DNA of 64,000 nt, from positions 124,001-188,000 of the forward strand of contig CAIJNL010000002.1 of NCBI GenBank assembly GCA_903822005.1, in the 5' to 3' direction. A model generated the notes under the pieces. The model did not search any database. It had not been told where the DNA came from and worked only from the letters and a program-made list of their open reading frames with translations. Source of the DNA: an uncultured Nitrospiraceae bacterium. Its GTDB lineage: Bacteria > Nitrospirota > Thermodesulfovibrionia > Thermodesulfovibrionales > Dissulfurispiraceae. This document shows positions 1 to 9,276 of this stretch, piece by piece; within the stretch, counting starts at the first letter, position 1; every line of letters begins with the position of its first letter. The translations under genes and the position numbers were made by a program.

Positions 1-27
1 CCATCCAATGCCCTTTACCGAAACCAT
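1..27 (-). CDS. Partial CDS, N-terminus only (next gene of the minus-strand cluster)
   Basis: Only nine codons are present, starting at an ATG 8 nt past the stop of the upstream ketosynthase, and reading MVSVKGIGW before the window ends. The spacing says it belongs to the same operon. The start resembles the first strand of ketosynthase-fold proteins, but nine residues are too few to assign a family. Confidence 0.45.
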
Positions 28-35
28 ATCCGATC

Positions 36-1187
36 TCACGACAGCACCAACACAGTGTTTATTCCGCTAAAGCCCGCATTTGTTACGAGCGCCTTGTGAC
101 CTTTGCAGGCATCCTGCTTTTCCGGAAAAGCCCAGCCCGCAGCATCATCATCCACATCCCTAAGATTTACTGTCGGAGGGACCTGCCGTGCCCTTATTGC
201 TCTTGCTGCAATAATCGTCTCAACAAGGCCCGCAGCGCCAAGGGTGTGGCCCAATGCTCCCTTTATGGAATATACCGGCACAGGCCCATTTGCGAATAAG
301 GTGCGATACGCCCTCATCTCCATCTGGTCATTATAGAGAGTACCAGTGCCATGAGCTGAAATAAAGCTTATATCATCCCTGCTGCAATCCGCGGAGTGCA
401 AAGCCCTTTCAAGAGCCAGTATCATTCCATCACTGGTACGTGACGGGCCGGTCATATGGTTTGCGTCATCGCTTAATCCCCAACCCGATATCTCCGCGAC
501 AATCTCCAGTCCCTCCCGCTTAGCCCTCTCACGGCTCATAATCAGCGCATAAGCCGCTGCTTCGCCCAGGCTCAGTCCGCTCCGCCCCTTGTCAAAAGGC
601 CTTGACGCTGTCTTGTCGAGCGCCATCAGAGATGAAAATCCCGCAAAAACAAACTCTGTAATACTGTCGCAGGCGACAACCAGCACGCAGTCTGCACTGC
701 CGCCCGAAATCATCAGGGCAGCACGAGCAACGGCAGAAGAAGCGGACGCACAGGCTGCAGAAATAATCGTCCCTCTGTCTTTTAACCCGGCCAGTGCGGA
801 CACCTTTCCGGGAAGGCCCGAGGCATCAAACTCTTTTTCATCACCTCTGCCTTCAAGGATCATCTTCTCGAGCAGGTCTATTTCGCCTTTTGTAGTAGCA
901 ACGAGCAGTTTGGCATCTCCGGGTAAAGGGTTTCTCATGCGCGCAAAGAGGACAGCAATCATCTGCATAACGAGAGATTCATTCCCATGATAGTCAAGGC
1001 CTTCAATGAACGCAGCACAATCCGATTGCAGCGACGCAGTATTAAACCTGTTCAGCCTCCTGATAGTGCTGACTTTGTCATGTATCCCACTCCAGCAGGC
1101 GTCAATACCCGGGCCGTATGGTGTCAGCATGTCACATGCAGTGATTACCGGTCTTATTGCGCGCGGTGGAATTCGCCCGTTTTCCAT
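36..1187 (-). CDS. 3-oxoacyl-ACP synthase (ketosynthase), APE-cluster type
   Basis: Condensing enzyme of the KAS I/II family, expected to extend an ACP-bound acyl chain with malonyl-ACP. The Cys-His-His set is visible: Cys146 in a SAACASAS nucleophile motif, His279 in SAHGTGT and His314 in KGALGHTLG. The C-terminal NAGFSGIN glycine turn is also typical. At 383 aa it is slightly short for FabF (about 410). I chose the ATG at 1187 over the GTG at 1199 because an AAAGGTG/AGGG ribosome site lies just upstream; either start overlaps the preceding thioesterase gene, which implies translational coupling. It is one of three intact ketosynthases in the cluster, and APE clusters also carry several. The family assignment is firm; the substrate is inference. 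Confidence 0.9.
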   Translation of the reverse strand: MENGRIPPRAIRPVITACDMLTPYGPGIDACWSGIHDKVSTIRRLNRFNTASLQSDCAAFIEGLDYHGNESLVMQMIAVLFARMRNPLPGDAKLLVATTKGEIDLLEKMILEGRGDEKEFDASGLPGKVSALAGLKDRGTIISAACASASSAVARAALMISGGSADCVLVVACDSITEFVFAGFSSLMALDKTASRPFDKGRSGLSLGEAAAYALIMSRERAKREGLEIVAEISGWGLSDDANHMTGPSRTSDGMILALERALHSADCSRDDISFISAHGTGTLYNDQMEMRAYRTLFANGPVPVYSIKGALGHTLGAAGLVETIIAARAIRARQVPPTVNLRDVDDDAAGWAFPEKQDACKGHKALVTNAGFSGINTVLVLS

Positions 1188-1639
1188 CGTTCCCTGCACC
1201 TTTCAAGAAGACTGGGAGAGATAATGCATACCTCCCCGGAAACCGCATCTGTCAACAGCTGCACCGTATAGCCGCTCACAGCAAGACTTCCATCCTGCTT
1301 CAAAAGATGGTATTCAGTATTAATTCGGGAGCCCTCATGCCAAACCATGGTCCCCCTGATTGTAAACTCTTCATCAAGGAAAAGAGATTTATAGTAGTCA
1401 ATATGGCATTCTACGACCGGGGCCCTGAGTCCCGCCAGATAAAAATCCTGAAACGAAAGGCCGCACTTCCTGCCGAGTTCAGCAGACACTTCTTCGAAAT
1501 AAAGTGGATACCGGCCGAACCATACGATCCCCATAACATCCACCTCGCTGAAATGCGTCCGCCTGCTTATATCTATGACAACCGGACCCGGCGCGTCAGC
1601 TGTGCGCTCAAAATAGACTGTTCTTCTCCTGGCAGCCAC
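1154..1639 (-). CDS. Acyl-CoA/ACP thioesterase, 4HBT hotdog family
   Basis: A 161-aa single hotdog domain. The segment HFSEVDVMGIVWFGRYPLYF carries the 4-hydroxybenzoyl-CoA thioesterase helix signature, including the catalytic-type Asp followed by G-V/I and an aromatic. The open frame runs upstream to 1849, but that part lies inside the dehydratase gene. The GTG at 1639 overlaps the dehydratase stop (TAGTG) and gives a normal-length protein, so I take it as the start. It probably releases acyl chains from ACP or CoA in the polyene pathway. Thioesterases of this type are standard in APE clusters. Substrate unknown. Confidence 0.85.
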   Translation of the reverse strand: MAARRRTVYFERTADAPGPVVIDISRRTHFSEVDVMGIVWFGRYPLYFEEVSAELGRKCGLSFQDFYLAGLRAPVVECHIDYYKSLFLDEEFTIRGTMVWHEGSRINTEYHLLKQDGSLAVSGYTVQLLTDAVSGEVCIISPSLLERCRERWKTGEFHRAQ

Positions 1640-2007
1640 TAAATACTCACCCTCAGTTTCAGCTCTGAAACCTTTTGGCTGTCCCTGCTCAAAGTTGCCT
1701 TGAGTATAAAATTCCGGCCTTCCTGTGCACTGCTGCATACGCATATAAGCTCCTCTGAGGGCAGCACCGGTGAGATGTATTTTGCCTGGATAATCTCTTT
1801 CAGGGTAACGGGGCGTTCTTTTGCCTTTTCGAACATAAGAGTAACGCACTGAATGTGGCAGACTCCGGGCAGCACCTTGCGGGAAGGGAAATGACCCTGA
1901 AATCCGATAAAATCCTCAGGAAATATAAAAACGGCCGTCAGGGCGTTACCGTCAACAGCGGTAAGTCCCTTCATGCACCGTTCAATGTCTCGTTTGATAA
2001 TACTCAT
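1639..2007 (-). CDS. 3-hydroxyacyl-ACP dehydratase-like hotdog protein (FabA/FabZ/ApeI type)
   Basis: A 122-aa hotdog protein with the FabZ/ApeI central motif GHFPSRKVLPGV, which supplies the catalytic His. The acidic residue that follows in FabZ (in a LQIE-like stretch) is replaced: here the sequence is CHIQ, so a classical His/Glu dyad is not obvious. ApeI-like proteins of APE clusters also differ at this point, so I favour an ApeI-like dehydratase or partner over housekeeping FabZ. It overlaps the lipoprotein gene upstream (ATGA junction at 2004-2007) and the thioesterase gene downstream. A second dehydratase domain sits in the radical SAM fusion at 5752-7227. Confidence 0.8.
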   Translation of the reverse strand: MSIIKRDIERCMKGLTAVDGNALTAVFIFPEDFIGFQGHFPSRKVLPGVCHIQCVTLMFEKAKERPVTLKEIIQAKYISPVLPSEELICVCSSAQEGRNFILKATLSRDSQKVSELKLRVSI

Positions 2008-2669
2008 TTGTAAATCTCCTTCAGCCTTATTATCAGCCTGTATGAAAACCTGAAATTGTCCATCACGATGCCGCCCGGATAAAGTTTTCCGTTATCGTCC
2101 ATGTACTCATAATATGATACCCGCCATACTGCAATATTATCCTCATAATAAGTCTTTTCAACCAGGCGATATCCGATTCCGGCAAAAGCATATTCCATTA
2201 TGCCCTTTCCTGACGGCTGCCTGAACAATATTCTGTATTTTTCCTTTTCCACAGTCGCATCAACGGCCGGTACAAGGTCGTAATAGATCCTTTTAATGTC
2301 CTCACCCACCGCCAGTGCAACATTGCCGCCCCTCTTCAGCTCATCCATTACAAAAGGGGCATTGATCTCTTCTTTATTCCCATACACCTCAAATATCTTG
2401 ACCCCCATATGGTTCATGCAGACAACAGAAAAAGTCCTCTCCCTGGTATCGACCTCTGCAAATCCGAGTCCTGAAAATGCCATGGGTCCGTAATGAAAAG
2501 TTATAGTCTGGAGCATCCGAAAGTTGTCCGGAGCGCTCTCTCTGAATTCATTGACGGCTGCGGTCGGATCAATATTAATTACCCTGGCATCCAGCGTCTT
2601 CTCAAAAGGAGCAGATGCGCAGCCAGCCAAAAAGAGCACGCATAATAATAAAATAAGCCTGGCCGTCAT
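2004..2669 (-). CDS. Outer-membrane-type lipoprotein, DUF3261-like
   Basis: A 221-aa protein with a short basic start, a hydrophobic stretch and a lipobox LFLAGC, so a lipid-modified Cys near residue 17. The rest is mostly beta-rich with no transmembrane segment. Small lipoproteins annotated DUF3261 occur beside the MMPL exporter and the LolA-like carrier in APE clusters, and this gene occupies that position with 4-nt overlaps on both sides. I infer a role in moving or anchoring the polyene lipid at the outer membrane. The lipobox is directly visible; the DUF assignment rests on context and general appearance. Confidence 0.65.
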   Translation of the reverse strand: MTARLILLLCVLFLAGCASAPFEKTLDARVINIDPTAAVNEFRESAPDNFRMLQTITFHYGPMAFSGLGFAEVDTRERTFSVVCMNHMGVKIFEVYGNKEEINAPFVMDELKRGGNVALAVGEDIKRIYYDLVPAVDATVEKEKYRILFRQPSGKGIMEYAFAGIGYRLVEKTYYEDNIAVWRVSYYEYMDDNGKLYPGGIVMDNFRFSYRLIIRLKEIYK

Positions 2670-5047
2670 GCCCTAACCTCTTTCGTTTGATTAAAGGCAA
2701 GCCGGTATAAATAAGGAATTACAAACAGTGATGAAAGACATCCCGTCACCAATCCTATCGTCATTGTGAGTCCTATATAGAACAGGGCCGGATGCTGGGC
2801 AAGGATAAGCACCCCTGTCCCAATAGTAGTTGCCACAGCCGAAAGGAATACTGCCATAACAATGCCGGCACGCGACCCGGACCTGCATTTGTATACCATA
2901 AATATCCCATAATCCACGCATATCCCCATAAGAGCTATGCCGGTTATTAAAGTGGATAGATTAAACGCAATGCCGAAGATGGACATGGCGCCAAACATCC
3001 ATCCAATGCTCGTTATAACCGGGACAAGGGCCAGGAGCAGTTCCTTCACATTTCTGAAATAGAGATACGTAAAAAGGACAACCAGTGATGCGGCAAGGGC
3101 CGTCATCATAATTACATCCGAATAGACCGCCGATGATATACGATTGGAGAGAGCTCCCGGAGAAACCACAAATGCCCCCTTGTAATTTTTGCTGATTTTG
3201 TACAAGGCGTCTACATAACGGTCCTCATCTGGGAAGAACGAGAGTACCTGATACCCGTCCCTGACTTTGTGTATAAACCTCTCCTGCAGCTTTAACATGA
3301 AATCGTCATTCCCGGTCATTCCAGGATCTTTTTTCTCCCTGTAAAGGTTATCAAAGAAAGGAGAAAAAGCCTCCTTAGTAAAACCATATTTCATCCCCTC
3401 TTTTTCTATAAGCCCTTTCAGCTTATCGGCCTTTCCCTGCCTCCAAAACTGTTTCCAGCGTTCGAAGTTTTCCTGGCGCGTCTTCTCCGATGGGAGCAGT
3501 GCCGACAGGCTTGAAAAACGCAATCCCTCAATCCCGAGAGCTTCTTTATATACTGCATCGTTCTGCTGGAGCGCAAGCTCGAGGTTTTCCCCCTGCGCAA
3601 TAAACACTGCTGTCTTGCTCTGGCCCCATACCTGCCTGAATTGCTCCTCATGTTTAAGAATGGCCGGCTCCGTGCCGTCGATCTTGTATATGTTATTATC
3701 GAACCTGACAGTGAACGCAAGGGCAATGAGTATTATGGTAGGTACCGCCCAAAGTCCGATTATGTATCTTCCTTTAATATAAACATGCTCCAGCCGTTCA
3801 CCTTCAAGAAACGGCATGCTTTTCTTTGATACAAAATGGGGAATGACAAGAAATGAAAATATAAAGGCCAGTGCGAGCCCGAACATCGTCATATATCCAA
3901 GCTGCCGGTATCCGTCCATTGTAGAGAAGAGGAAAGCGAAAAAAACAGCAAATGTGGTTACTGCTCCAATCAGTGTCGGCAGCAATATCTTTTTTACCTT
4001 CTCTTCGGGATTTTCCTTGTTCCTGGCCGCAACGTAAACCTGTATGCCATAATCGGCTGAAACGCCGGCCAGCATCGTGGCCAGGCCTACCACGGAATAG
4101 GAGAGCTCTCCCAAAAGGAGGTAGCACAAATAAATGGCCTGAAAAATAGTAAGGAGCGGAATGATAAAAATAAGGACTGCACGAAAGTCTTTAAAGGCAA
4201 AAAGAAAAAGCAATATGAAAGCGACTGCAGCGACACTGCTCGTAAGGGCTATATCTTTTTTCATTACACGTTCATTACTCAAACTATGGGCGTGTCCGCT
4301 GATAGTTATGGCCGTAACATACGCCGGAAGCTTCGCTATTTTATCATTCAGGTCCTCAAAAAGCCTCCTGCATCCTGCAGTATCAGTTGCAGGGATGCCG
4401 GTAGTCGCTATTATCATGGCATGCCTGCCGTCGCTGCTTATGAAGTGCCCGTCTTCCACATTGACCGTGTAGCCCATGGACGCGGAAAGAAATTTCAGCT
4501 TGTTCACTACAAGCATCGAGAGGCCGAGAGGATCGGCGCGCAGCATTGAACCCATTCCGATACCTTCGGGTTTGAGAAGAGTGAAATAATTTTTTTTCAT
4601 CCTCTCCGCCACGCTTTCCCGGTTTATCATGGCATCGATTGAGTCCATGTCCTTTCCGGTGAACAGATAGGGCATGCCGGTAAAGAAGGAGCCCATGCTC
4701 TCCGCCATTCGCAATTCCGACAGTCCGACCATGACCTTGGTAAAGTTGGGCGGCTGCAGCGAGGCTGCCAGCATGTCCGCGGCGGCAAAGAGGTCTCGTT
4801 TGTCCCTGTCAGGAGAGTTTAATTCGAGGGATATGACTACCTTGTTGGAGATCGGAGAATTTTTCAGGAATTCCATGCTCTGCGCTACTTCCGGGTCTGC
4901 CGGGAGCATAGACTCGATATTGCTGCTTAACTGAACAAACTGAAGCCCGGCAAATGAGGCCAGAGTGAGAAATACCATGGCTGCAAAGATTAGCCATCGT
5001 CTCCTGGAAGAAAACCTGTATATGATCTCAAAATAGCGGTCAAACAC
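2666..5047 (-). CDS. MMPL/RND-family exporter
   Basis: A 793-aa membrane protein with the repeated MMPL layout: one N-terminal helix, a periplasmic domain of about 200 residues, a block of five helices, then the same arrangement again. The family helix pattern shows in stretches such as GVSADYGIQVY and GICVDYGIFMVY, where the Asp-Tyr-Gly of each half is a conserved proton-relay site of hopanoid/lipid RND exporters. It starts at a GTG that overlaps the LolA-like gene. By analogy with APE clusters it exports the finished lipid-linked polyene from the inner membrane. Family firm, cargo inferred. Confidence 0.88.
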   Translation of the reverse strand: MFDRYFEIIYRFSSRRRWLIFAAMVFLTLASFAGLQFVQLSSNIESMLPADPEVAQSMEFLKNSPISNKVVISLELNSPDRDKRDLFAAADMLAASLQPPNFTKVMVGLSELRMAESMGSFFTGMPYLFTGKDMDSIDAMINRESVAERMKKNYFTLLKPEGIGMGSMLRADPLGLSMLVVNKLKFLSASMGYTVNVEDGHFISSDGRHAMIIATTGIPATDTAGCRRLFEDLNDKIAKLPAYVTAITISGHAHSLSNERVMKKDIALTSSVAAVAFILLFLFAFKDFRAVLIFIIPLLTIFQAIYLCYLLLGELSYSVVGLATMLAGVSADYGIQVYVAARNKENPEEKVKKILLPTLIGAVTTFAVFFAFLFSTMDGYRQLGYMTMFGLALAFIFSFLVIPHFVSKKSMPFLEGERLEHVYIKGRYIIGLWAVPTIILIALAFTVRFDNNIYKIDGTEPAILKHEEQFRQVWGQSKTAVFIAQGENLELALQQNDAVYKEALGIEGLRFSSLSALLPSEKTRQENFERWKQFWRQGKADKLKGLIEKEGMKYGFTKEAFSPFFDNLYREKKDPGMTGNDDFMLKLQERFIHKVRDGYQVLSFFPDEDRYVDALYKISKNYKGAFVVSPGALSNRISSAVYSDVIMMTALAASLVVLFTYLYFRNVKELLLALVPVITSIGWMFGAMSIFGIAFNLSTLITGIALMGICVDYGIFMVYKCRSGSRAGIVMAVFLSAVATTIGTGVLILAQHPALFYIGLTMTIGLVTGCLSSLFVIPYLYRLAFNQTKEVRA

Positions 5048-5747
5048 GATGTTCTATTCTGAAATAGCGCTCGTCGATAGGTACGTTCAGCTGGGTATTT
5101 TCGAACAATATCGTAGTAACGTCGCCGCTAAGCTCCCTGATAGTGATCTGGCTGAGGTAGCGTTCATCTTCACGAAAAGTCACTGTGACCGACTTTATCA
5201 CCTTTTTTGCGAAATTCCTGTCTTTCGGGGCAAACTCAATGATAAAAGGCTGCTGCTGCAAGATCCTGACATGATACTCTTCCTGCAGGCTGCTGAAACT
5301 GCCCGAGAACCAGGCAGTCATCTGTTTCAGTACTATCCTGAAAACGGGATTTCCTGAAAGAGAAATTTCCTGCACCTTGTCTGTGTCCTCATCCCACTGG
5401 CGGATAAATTTGTCTGTAATAAGGACCGAATATTTGACCGGCTTGTCCACATGCCACGCCACGCGGTTCGGTCGCTGCACATAAATGCGGCCTTTAAGAA
5501 CAATCTTGTTCCTGAAAACAGCAAGGTTCTTTTCCTGGGTGAACTCGGTACGCATACTCCTGAAATCAGCCATCTTTTTTTCGAGCCTCTGAAGCTGCTC
5601 GCTGATGTCCCGTTCATTTGTCTTATCTTCCCTCTCAACTCCGGCATTAGTGTCAGCGCCGGACACTGGCGCAGGAGCAAAGATGAAAGAGACTGCCAGA
5701 AAAGTCACCGTTAAAGTCGAAAACATTGCATTAATTCTGATATTCAT
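5040..5747 (-). CDS. LolA-like outer-membrane carrier protein
   Basis: A 235-aa secreted protein. Residues 1-30 form a signal peptide ending near VSGADT. The mature part has the LolA/LppC fold pattern: an N-terminal helix with F-x-Q/E (FRSMRTEFTQEKNL), then antiparallel strands with R/K-PxRxxW-like segments (VQRPNRVAWHV). LolA-like carriers are a standard component of APE clusters, where they presumably shuttle the lipid product across the periplasm together with the MMPL exporter encoded next door. An AAGGA site precedes the ATG. The two genes overlap by 8 nt. Confidence 0.82.
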   Translation of the reverse strand: MNIRINAMFSTLTVTFLAVSFIFAPAPVSGADTNAGVEREDKTNERDISEQLQRLEKKMADFRSMRTEFTQEKNLAVFRNKIVLKGRIYVQRPNRVAWHVDKPVKYSVLITDKFIRQWDEDTDKVQEISLSGNPVFRIVLKQMTAWFSGSFSSLQEEYHVRILQQQPFIIEFAPKDRNFAKKVIKSVTVTFREDERYLSQITIRELSGDVTTILFENTQLNVPIDERYFRIEHRV

Positions 5748-5751
5748 CTAT

Positions 5752-7227
5752 TTAGTCCTTGTGCCAGAGCTTTATCTCGCCCCTGGCGATCACTGTACCG
5801 TTTTTCCTGACTTCACCGGTAATGATCCCGATCTCACCATACCTGGCACTCTTATGAACAGCAACCTTCAGAGTATCGCCGGCACTGGCCGTCCCGAGGA
5901 CATCAAGGTTTTTTATGCCAACCAGAAACCCCTCGGATTGATAAGTCTTGTCCCCGAGGTTCCTGAAGCCTTCCCTGGCAGCAATGGCCTGTGAAATTAT
6001 CTCGGGATATGCTGCGGCATCGAGCTTTCCGTCCTCATCCAAAAAGAGGTTGTCCTCTTTGACATCTATTTCGCAGACAGACTCCCTCTCGCCGATATCA
6101 AGCACCCTGTCTACCATGAGCATGGGCGCCTTGTGAGGCACCACATCCGCCGCATCAAAGGGAAGGCGTACGATGTCATCCAGTTTGTCGATGTTCTTCC
6201 AGCAGAGAGGATCGGAAGTAAGATAGTCACCCGTAGTCTGATATGCGGCGCCCCTGCAGCCGTAACATTCGTCCAGCCTCGTACACTCTTTGCACGGCCC
6301 CTTCATTTTCAGGCGGTAGTTCCTGAGGTCCTTCACTATCTCGCTGTCCCTGATGATGTCCTTGAGGTTCTTGTCCCGCACATTACCGACAGGAATGGTC
6401 ACTCCTACGCAGGGCTGCACATATCCCTGACTGTTCACAAGGCAGGAGAACTGGTGTCTCAGGCACTGTCCGCTCACAAGCGGCGGCTGCGGCGTCCAGT
6501 CAAACCCATACTTCTCTTTGTCGATTTTCGCAATGCCGGCGAAAAACTCCTTCATCCTGGCAGTATCAACCTCAAGGGCTTTATTCCCATTTGCGCTTCC
6601 CTGGGGAGTTATCATCTCGAAGAAAGGATTGATCTGCTGGTCCCGCAGCCATTGCCACATCGTAACAAGTTCATCAATATTATACCCGCTAATGACAGTG
6701 CTGATTCCCATGGGGCATCCATTGGGATAGCCTGCGGCCTTGAGATTCCGGAATGCATCCTGAATCTGGCCGTATGCTCCCTTAACCCCGGAAAGTATAT
6801 CCTGTATTTTTTCATCGAAGGAGTTCATCTTGAGGACGACCACCACTCCGTGTTCGTATAAAAAACGTGCCGTATCGGGCGTTATATTGGCCCCGTTTGT
6901 AAAGATCTCTACCTCAAGGCCAAGATCCCGTATGAAGCGGATCATATCAAGTATATGTGGATAAAGCATGGGCTCCCCGCCGAGGATAATGATCTTGCGC
7001 ACACCCATGTCCATGCCCTGAAGTATCACCCTCTGCTGTTCTTCAAGGGTCAGTTCATTTTTGTTGCAGGAACCATTAGTATCGCCTGTATAGCAATAAA
7101 TGCATTTGAAATTGCAGTCACTGTTAAACTCGATTTCCAGGGAAAGAAGCCGGTCCTCACGGATAGCCAGGTCAATGTCCTCCCGTGAAAATTCCGCCCC
7201 GTATATCCTGTTACGGCATGTTGACAT
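5752..7227 (-). CDS. Radical SAM/SPASM enzyme fused to a C-terminal hotdog (dehydratase-like) domain
   Basis: A 491-aa two-part protein. The N-terminal radical SAM domain has the [4Fe-4S] motif Cys38-x3-Cys42-x2-Cys45 (CNFKCIYC) and a GGEP motif (LGGEPMLYP). It is followed by a Cys-rich SPASM-type region at about 255-350 (CLVNSQGYVQPC, then CKECTRLDECYGC and a final Cys). From about residue 360 the sequence becomes a hotdog domain similar to ApeP/FabZ-type dehydratases (VVPHKAPMLMVDRVL and a GDTLKV strand near the end). I set the start at the ATG 7227 because an AGGAG site sits 8 nt before it; the longer frame would need a TTG inside that site. It overlaps the ligase gene by 17 nt. SPASM enzymes usually modify peptides or small molecules. 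A fusion to a fatty-acid dehydratase fold is unusual and suggests action on an ACP-bound intermediate (inference). Confidence 0.85.
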   Translation of the reverse strand: MSTCRNRIYGAEFSREDIDLAIREDRLLSLEIEFNSDCNFKCIYCYTGDTNGSCNKNELTLEEQQRVILQGMDMGVRKIIILGGEPMLYPHILDMIRFIRDLGLEVEIFTNGANITPDTARFLYEHGVVVVLKMNSFDEKIQDILSGVKGAYGQIQDAFRNLKAAGYPNGCPMGISTVISGYNIDELVTMWQWLRDQQINPFFEMITPQGSANGNKALEVDTARMKEFFAGIAKIDKEKYGFDWTPQPPLVSGQCLRHQFSCLVNSQGYVQPCVGVTIPVGNVRDKNLKDIIRDSEIVKDLRNYRLKMKGPCKECTRLDECYGCRGAAYQTTGDYLTSDPLCWKNIDKLDDIVRLPFDAADVVPHKAPMLMVDRVLDIGERESVCEIDVKEDNLFLDEDGKLDAAAYPEIISQAIAAREGFRNLGDKTYQSEGFLVGIKNLDVLGTASAGDTLKVAVHKSARYGEIGIITGEVRKNGTVIARGEIKLWHKD

Positions 7228-8527
7228 CTGAAGTTCTCCTGTCCACAAAATGGTTTATTTTCCTGGAATTGCCCGGAAAAATCATTTTTCTGATCTCTTC
7301 CCCGCTCGCCACAACGACCTCTGGCCGCACCCTGAGACGCGCCTGGAGCCGTTCGGATATTATACCAGAAGAGCACATAGTATCATTACCCGAAACATAT
7401 ACCTTCACGATGTCCGACAGGTCATAATTGCTGCTCACCTCCACGCAATATTCCGTGATACCCGTTATCTCATCCAGCACCGCGTATATTGCATTGGGAT
7501 AGATGGTTGTCCCGAGGAACTTGATCATCTGATTTTTCCTGCCAAGTATGGGCCCAAGTCGCGGAGAATTCCTGCCACAGCCGCACCGGTCATCCAAAAG
7601 AAAGCTCACATCTCCTGTCCTGTATCGCAAAAGCGGCATGCCCTCGATATGCAGAGGGGTGACAACCACTTCTCCGGTCTCGCCCGTCGGCAGCACTCTA
7701 CCCTTTTCATCGACAATTTCAACTATCGCAAGTTCGGGGTGGAGATGCCCCCCCTGACGGCAGGAACATTCGCAAAAACTGGTTATCGTCTCTGACGATG
7801 CATAGGTTGAATAAGCCTTTGCACCCCAAATCTCCTCAATGCTTTCTCCGACTTTCAGCAGGGCAAGGGCCCTGTCCCTGACCGGCTCTCCTATGCATAT
7901 CAGTTTCGAAACTCCCATCTCCCGTGGATCAACGTCCCTTGAGAGCAGATAGCGGCCAAGTTTCAGCAGCAGGGTCGGAACGCCGATAAGCACGGTCGGA
8001 CGTATCCGCCGGATAATATCAAGATGACTCTCCAGACTGCTTAGCCCATTCCTTATGACAGCGGCCCCAAGACTCCTTGCCCCCGAAAAATATGCAAGTC
8101 CCGCGATAAAACATCTGTCTATCGTGCATGTCAAAAGAACAATATCCTCGGGTGTCAGCCCGCATCCCAGAAAAGATATCTCTTCGTTATATGCGAGCCG
8201 CTGAAGATCGTTCTCGGTATACATTACCCTTGCCGGATTTCCTGTCGTCCCGGATGAGAGCACTATATCTACAATCCTGGACATGGGGACCGCCAGAAAG
8301 TCGTCATTAAATTCGCTAAACAGGGTTTTATCGGTGAATGGGAGTGAAGTGATGTTTCCAAGCTCCAAACTGGCTGTACCGCAGTCAAACCCTCTAAGGG
8401 TCCTCCTGTAATATGGAGAATTTGCCAGAAGGAATTCAAGGTGTTTTCTGAAAAGCCTTTCCTGGACTTTGCGGATCTCATCCGGCGCAAGGAATTCGGT
8501 TCCCCTGTAGTCATATAGTCCGCTCAT
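7211..8527 (-). CDS. PaaK-like adenylate-forming ligase (phenylacetate-CoA ligase family)
   Basis: A 438-aa ANL-superfamily enzyme of the phenylacetate-CoA ligase/F390 synthetase branch. Visible motifs are the P-loop-like LSSGTTGNPARVMY, the adenylation motif TYASSETIT, the R-TGD motif LLRYRTGDVS, and a Cys cluster CGCGRNSPRLG that binds zinc in this branch. It should activate a carboxylic acid, often aromatic, as acyl-AMP and pass it to CoA or ACP. Here it is the likely starter-unit activator for polyene synthesis; no ammonia-lyase gene for making a 4-hydroxycinnamate-type starter is visible in the window. The start overlaps the acyltransferase stop (ATGA). Confidence 0.85.
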   Translation of the reverse strand: MSGLYDYRGTEFLAPDEIRKVQERLFRKHLEFLLANSPYYRRTLRGFDCGTASLELGNITSLPFTDKTLFSEFNDDFLAVPMSRIVDIVLSSGTTGNPARVMYTENDLQRLAYNEEISFLGCGLTPEDIVLLTCTIDRCFIAGLAYFSGARSLGAAVIRNGLSSLESHLDIIRRIRPTVLIGVPTLLLKLGRYLLSRDVDPREMGVSKLICIGEPVRDRALALLKVGESIEEIWGAKAYSTYASSETITSFCECSCRQGGHLHPELAIVEIVDEKGRVLPTGETGEVVVTPLHIEGMPLLRYRTGDVSFLLDDRCGCGRNSPRLGPILGRKNQMIKFLGTTIYPNAIYAVLDEITGITEYCVEVSSNYDLSDIVKVYVSGNDTMCSSGIISERLQARLRVRPEVVVASGEEIRKMIFPGNSRKINHFVDRRTSDVNMP

Positions 8528-9276
8528 ATTCCATTCTCCATCTGATTAAGTTCCGTTATGATACGCTCACGGACCATATTCTTCAGGTTAAAAACGCTCA
8601 AGTCTTTATATTCCTCCCACTTTATGGCAGGCAGCCTGCGCACCCTGATTGTTCCGGGACGCAATAAAAGCGAGCCTTTAGGGGGAATATTCTCATTGCC
8701 CGATATGCAGAGAGGAACGATAGGCGTCCGGGACATGAGGGCAAGCCTGAACGCGGCCCCGTGAAAGTTTCCGACTCTTCTGCTCCCTGATCTCGTCCCC
8801 TCGGGGAAGAAGACTATCGACACTTTATCTTTAAGCAGAGTGACCGCTTTTTCGAAAAAAACATCGGATTGCATGTTATTTATATTAAGATAACCCGACA
8901 ACCTGGCATAAAATCCTAAAACCGGAAGGCGAAAGGGCCAGGAATTGACGATCTGGATCACTTCATGGGGAAGTACGCACATTAAAAAGGCATCAGAAGT
9001 AGACCTGTGATTGCAGACAAAGATAAAAGGCTCCGGCAGAGGTTCTTCTTTCGAGAAGTCCTCGTACCGCAGCTTTATAAAACACGCGGCAATTGCTGCT
9101 ACCGATTTCCCATACCAGCTAATGGCGCGACGGAAGCGTTTCATGGTCTGGCGCGCCGAAAGGAATATGCGCATAAGCGCTACGAGAAACGTCAAGACAG
9201 GGATAACCACTGCAGAAACCGCTAAAAAGGCAATGTAGAAATAGATATTCCACACTGCCAGACTGAATCTGTTCAT
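8524..9276 (-). CDS. PlsC-family (LPLAT) acyltransferase
   Basis: A 250-aa protein with one or two N-terminal membrane helices (residues about 8-38). It has the catalytic motif NHRSTSD (His90, Asp95) followed by FFPEGTR (Glu159), the standard blocks I and III of glycerophosphate/lysophosphatidate acyltransferases. Such enzymes occur in APE clusters and probably esterify the polyene acyl chain onto a lipid carrier. The ATG overlaps the ACP stop codon (TAATG), so it is translationally coupled. Confidence 0.88.
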   Translation of the reverse strand: MNRFSLAVWNIYFYIAFLAVSAVVIPVLTFLVALMRIFLSARQTMKRFRRAISWYGKSVAAIAACFIKLRYEDFSKEEPLPEPFIFVCNHRSTSDAFLMCVLPHEVIQIVNSWPFRLPVLGFYARLSGYLNINNMQSDVFFEKAVTLLKDKVSIVFFPEGTRSGSRRVGNFHGAAFRLALMSRTPIVPLCISGNENIPPKGSLLLRPGTIRVRRLPAIKWEEYKDLSVFNLKNMVRERIITELNQMENGI

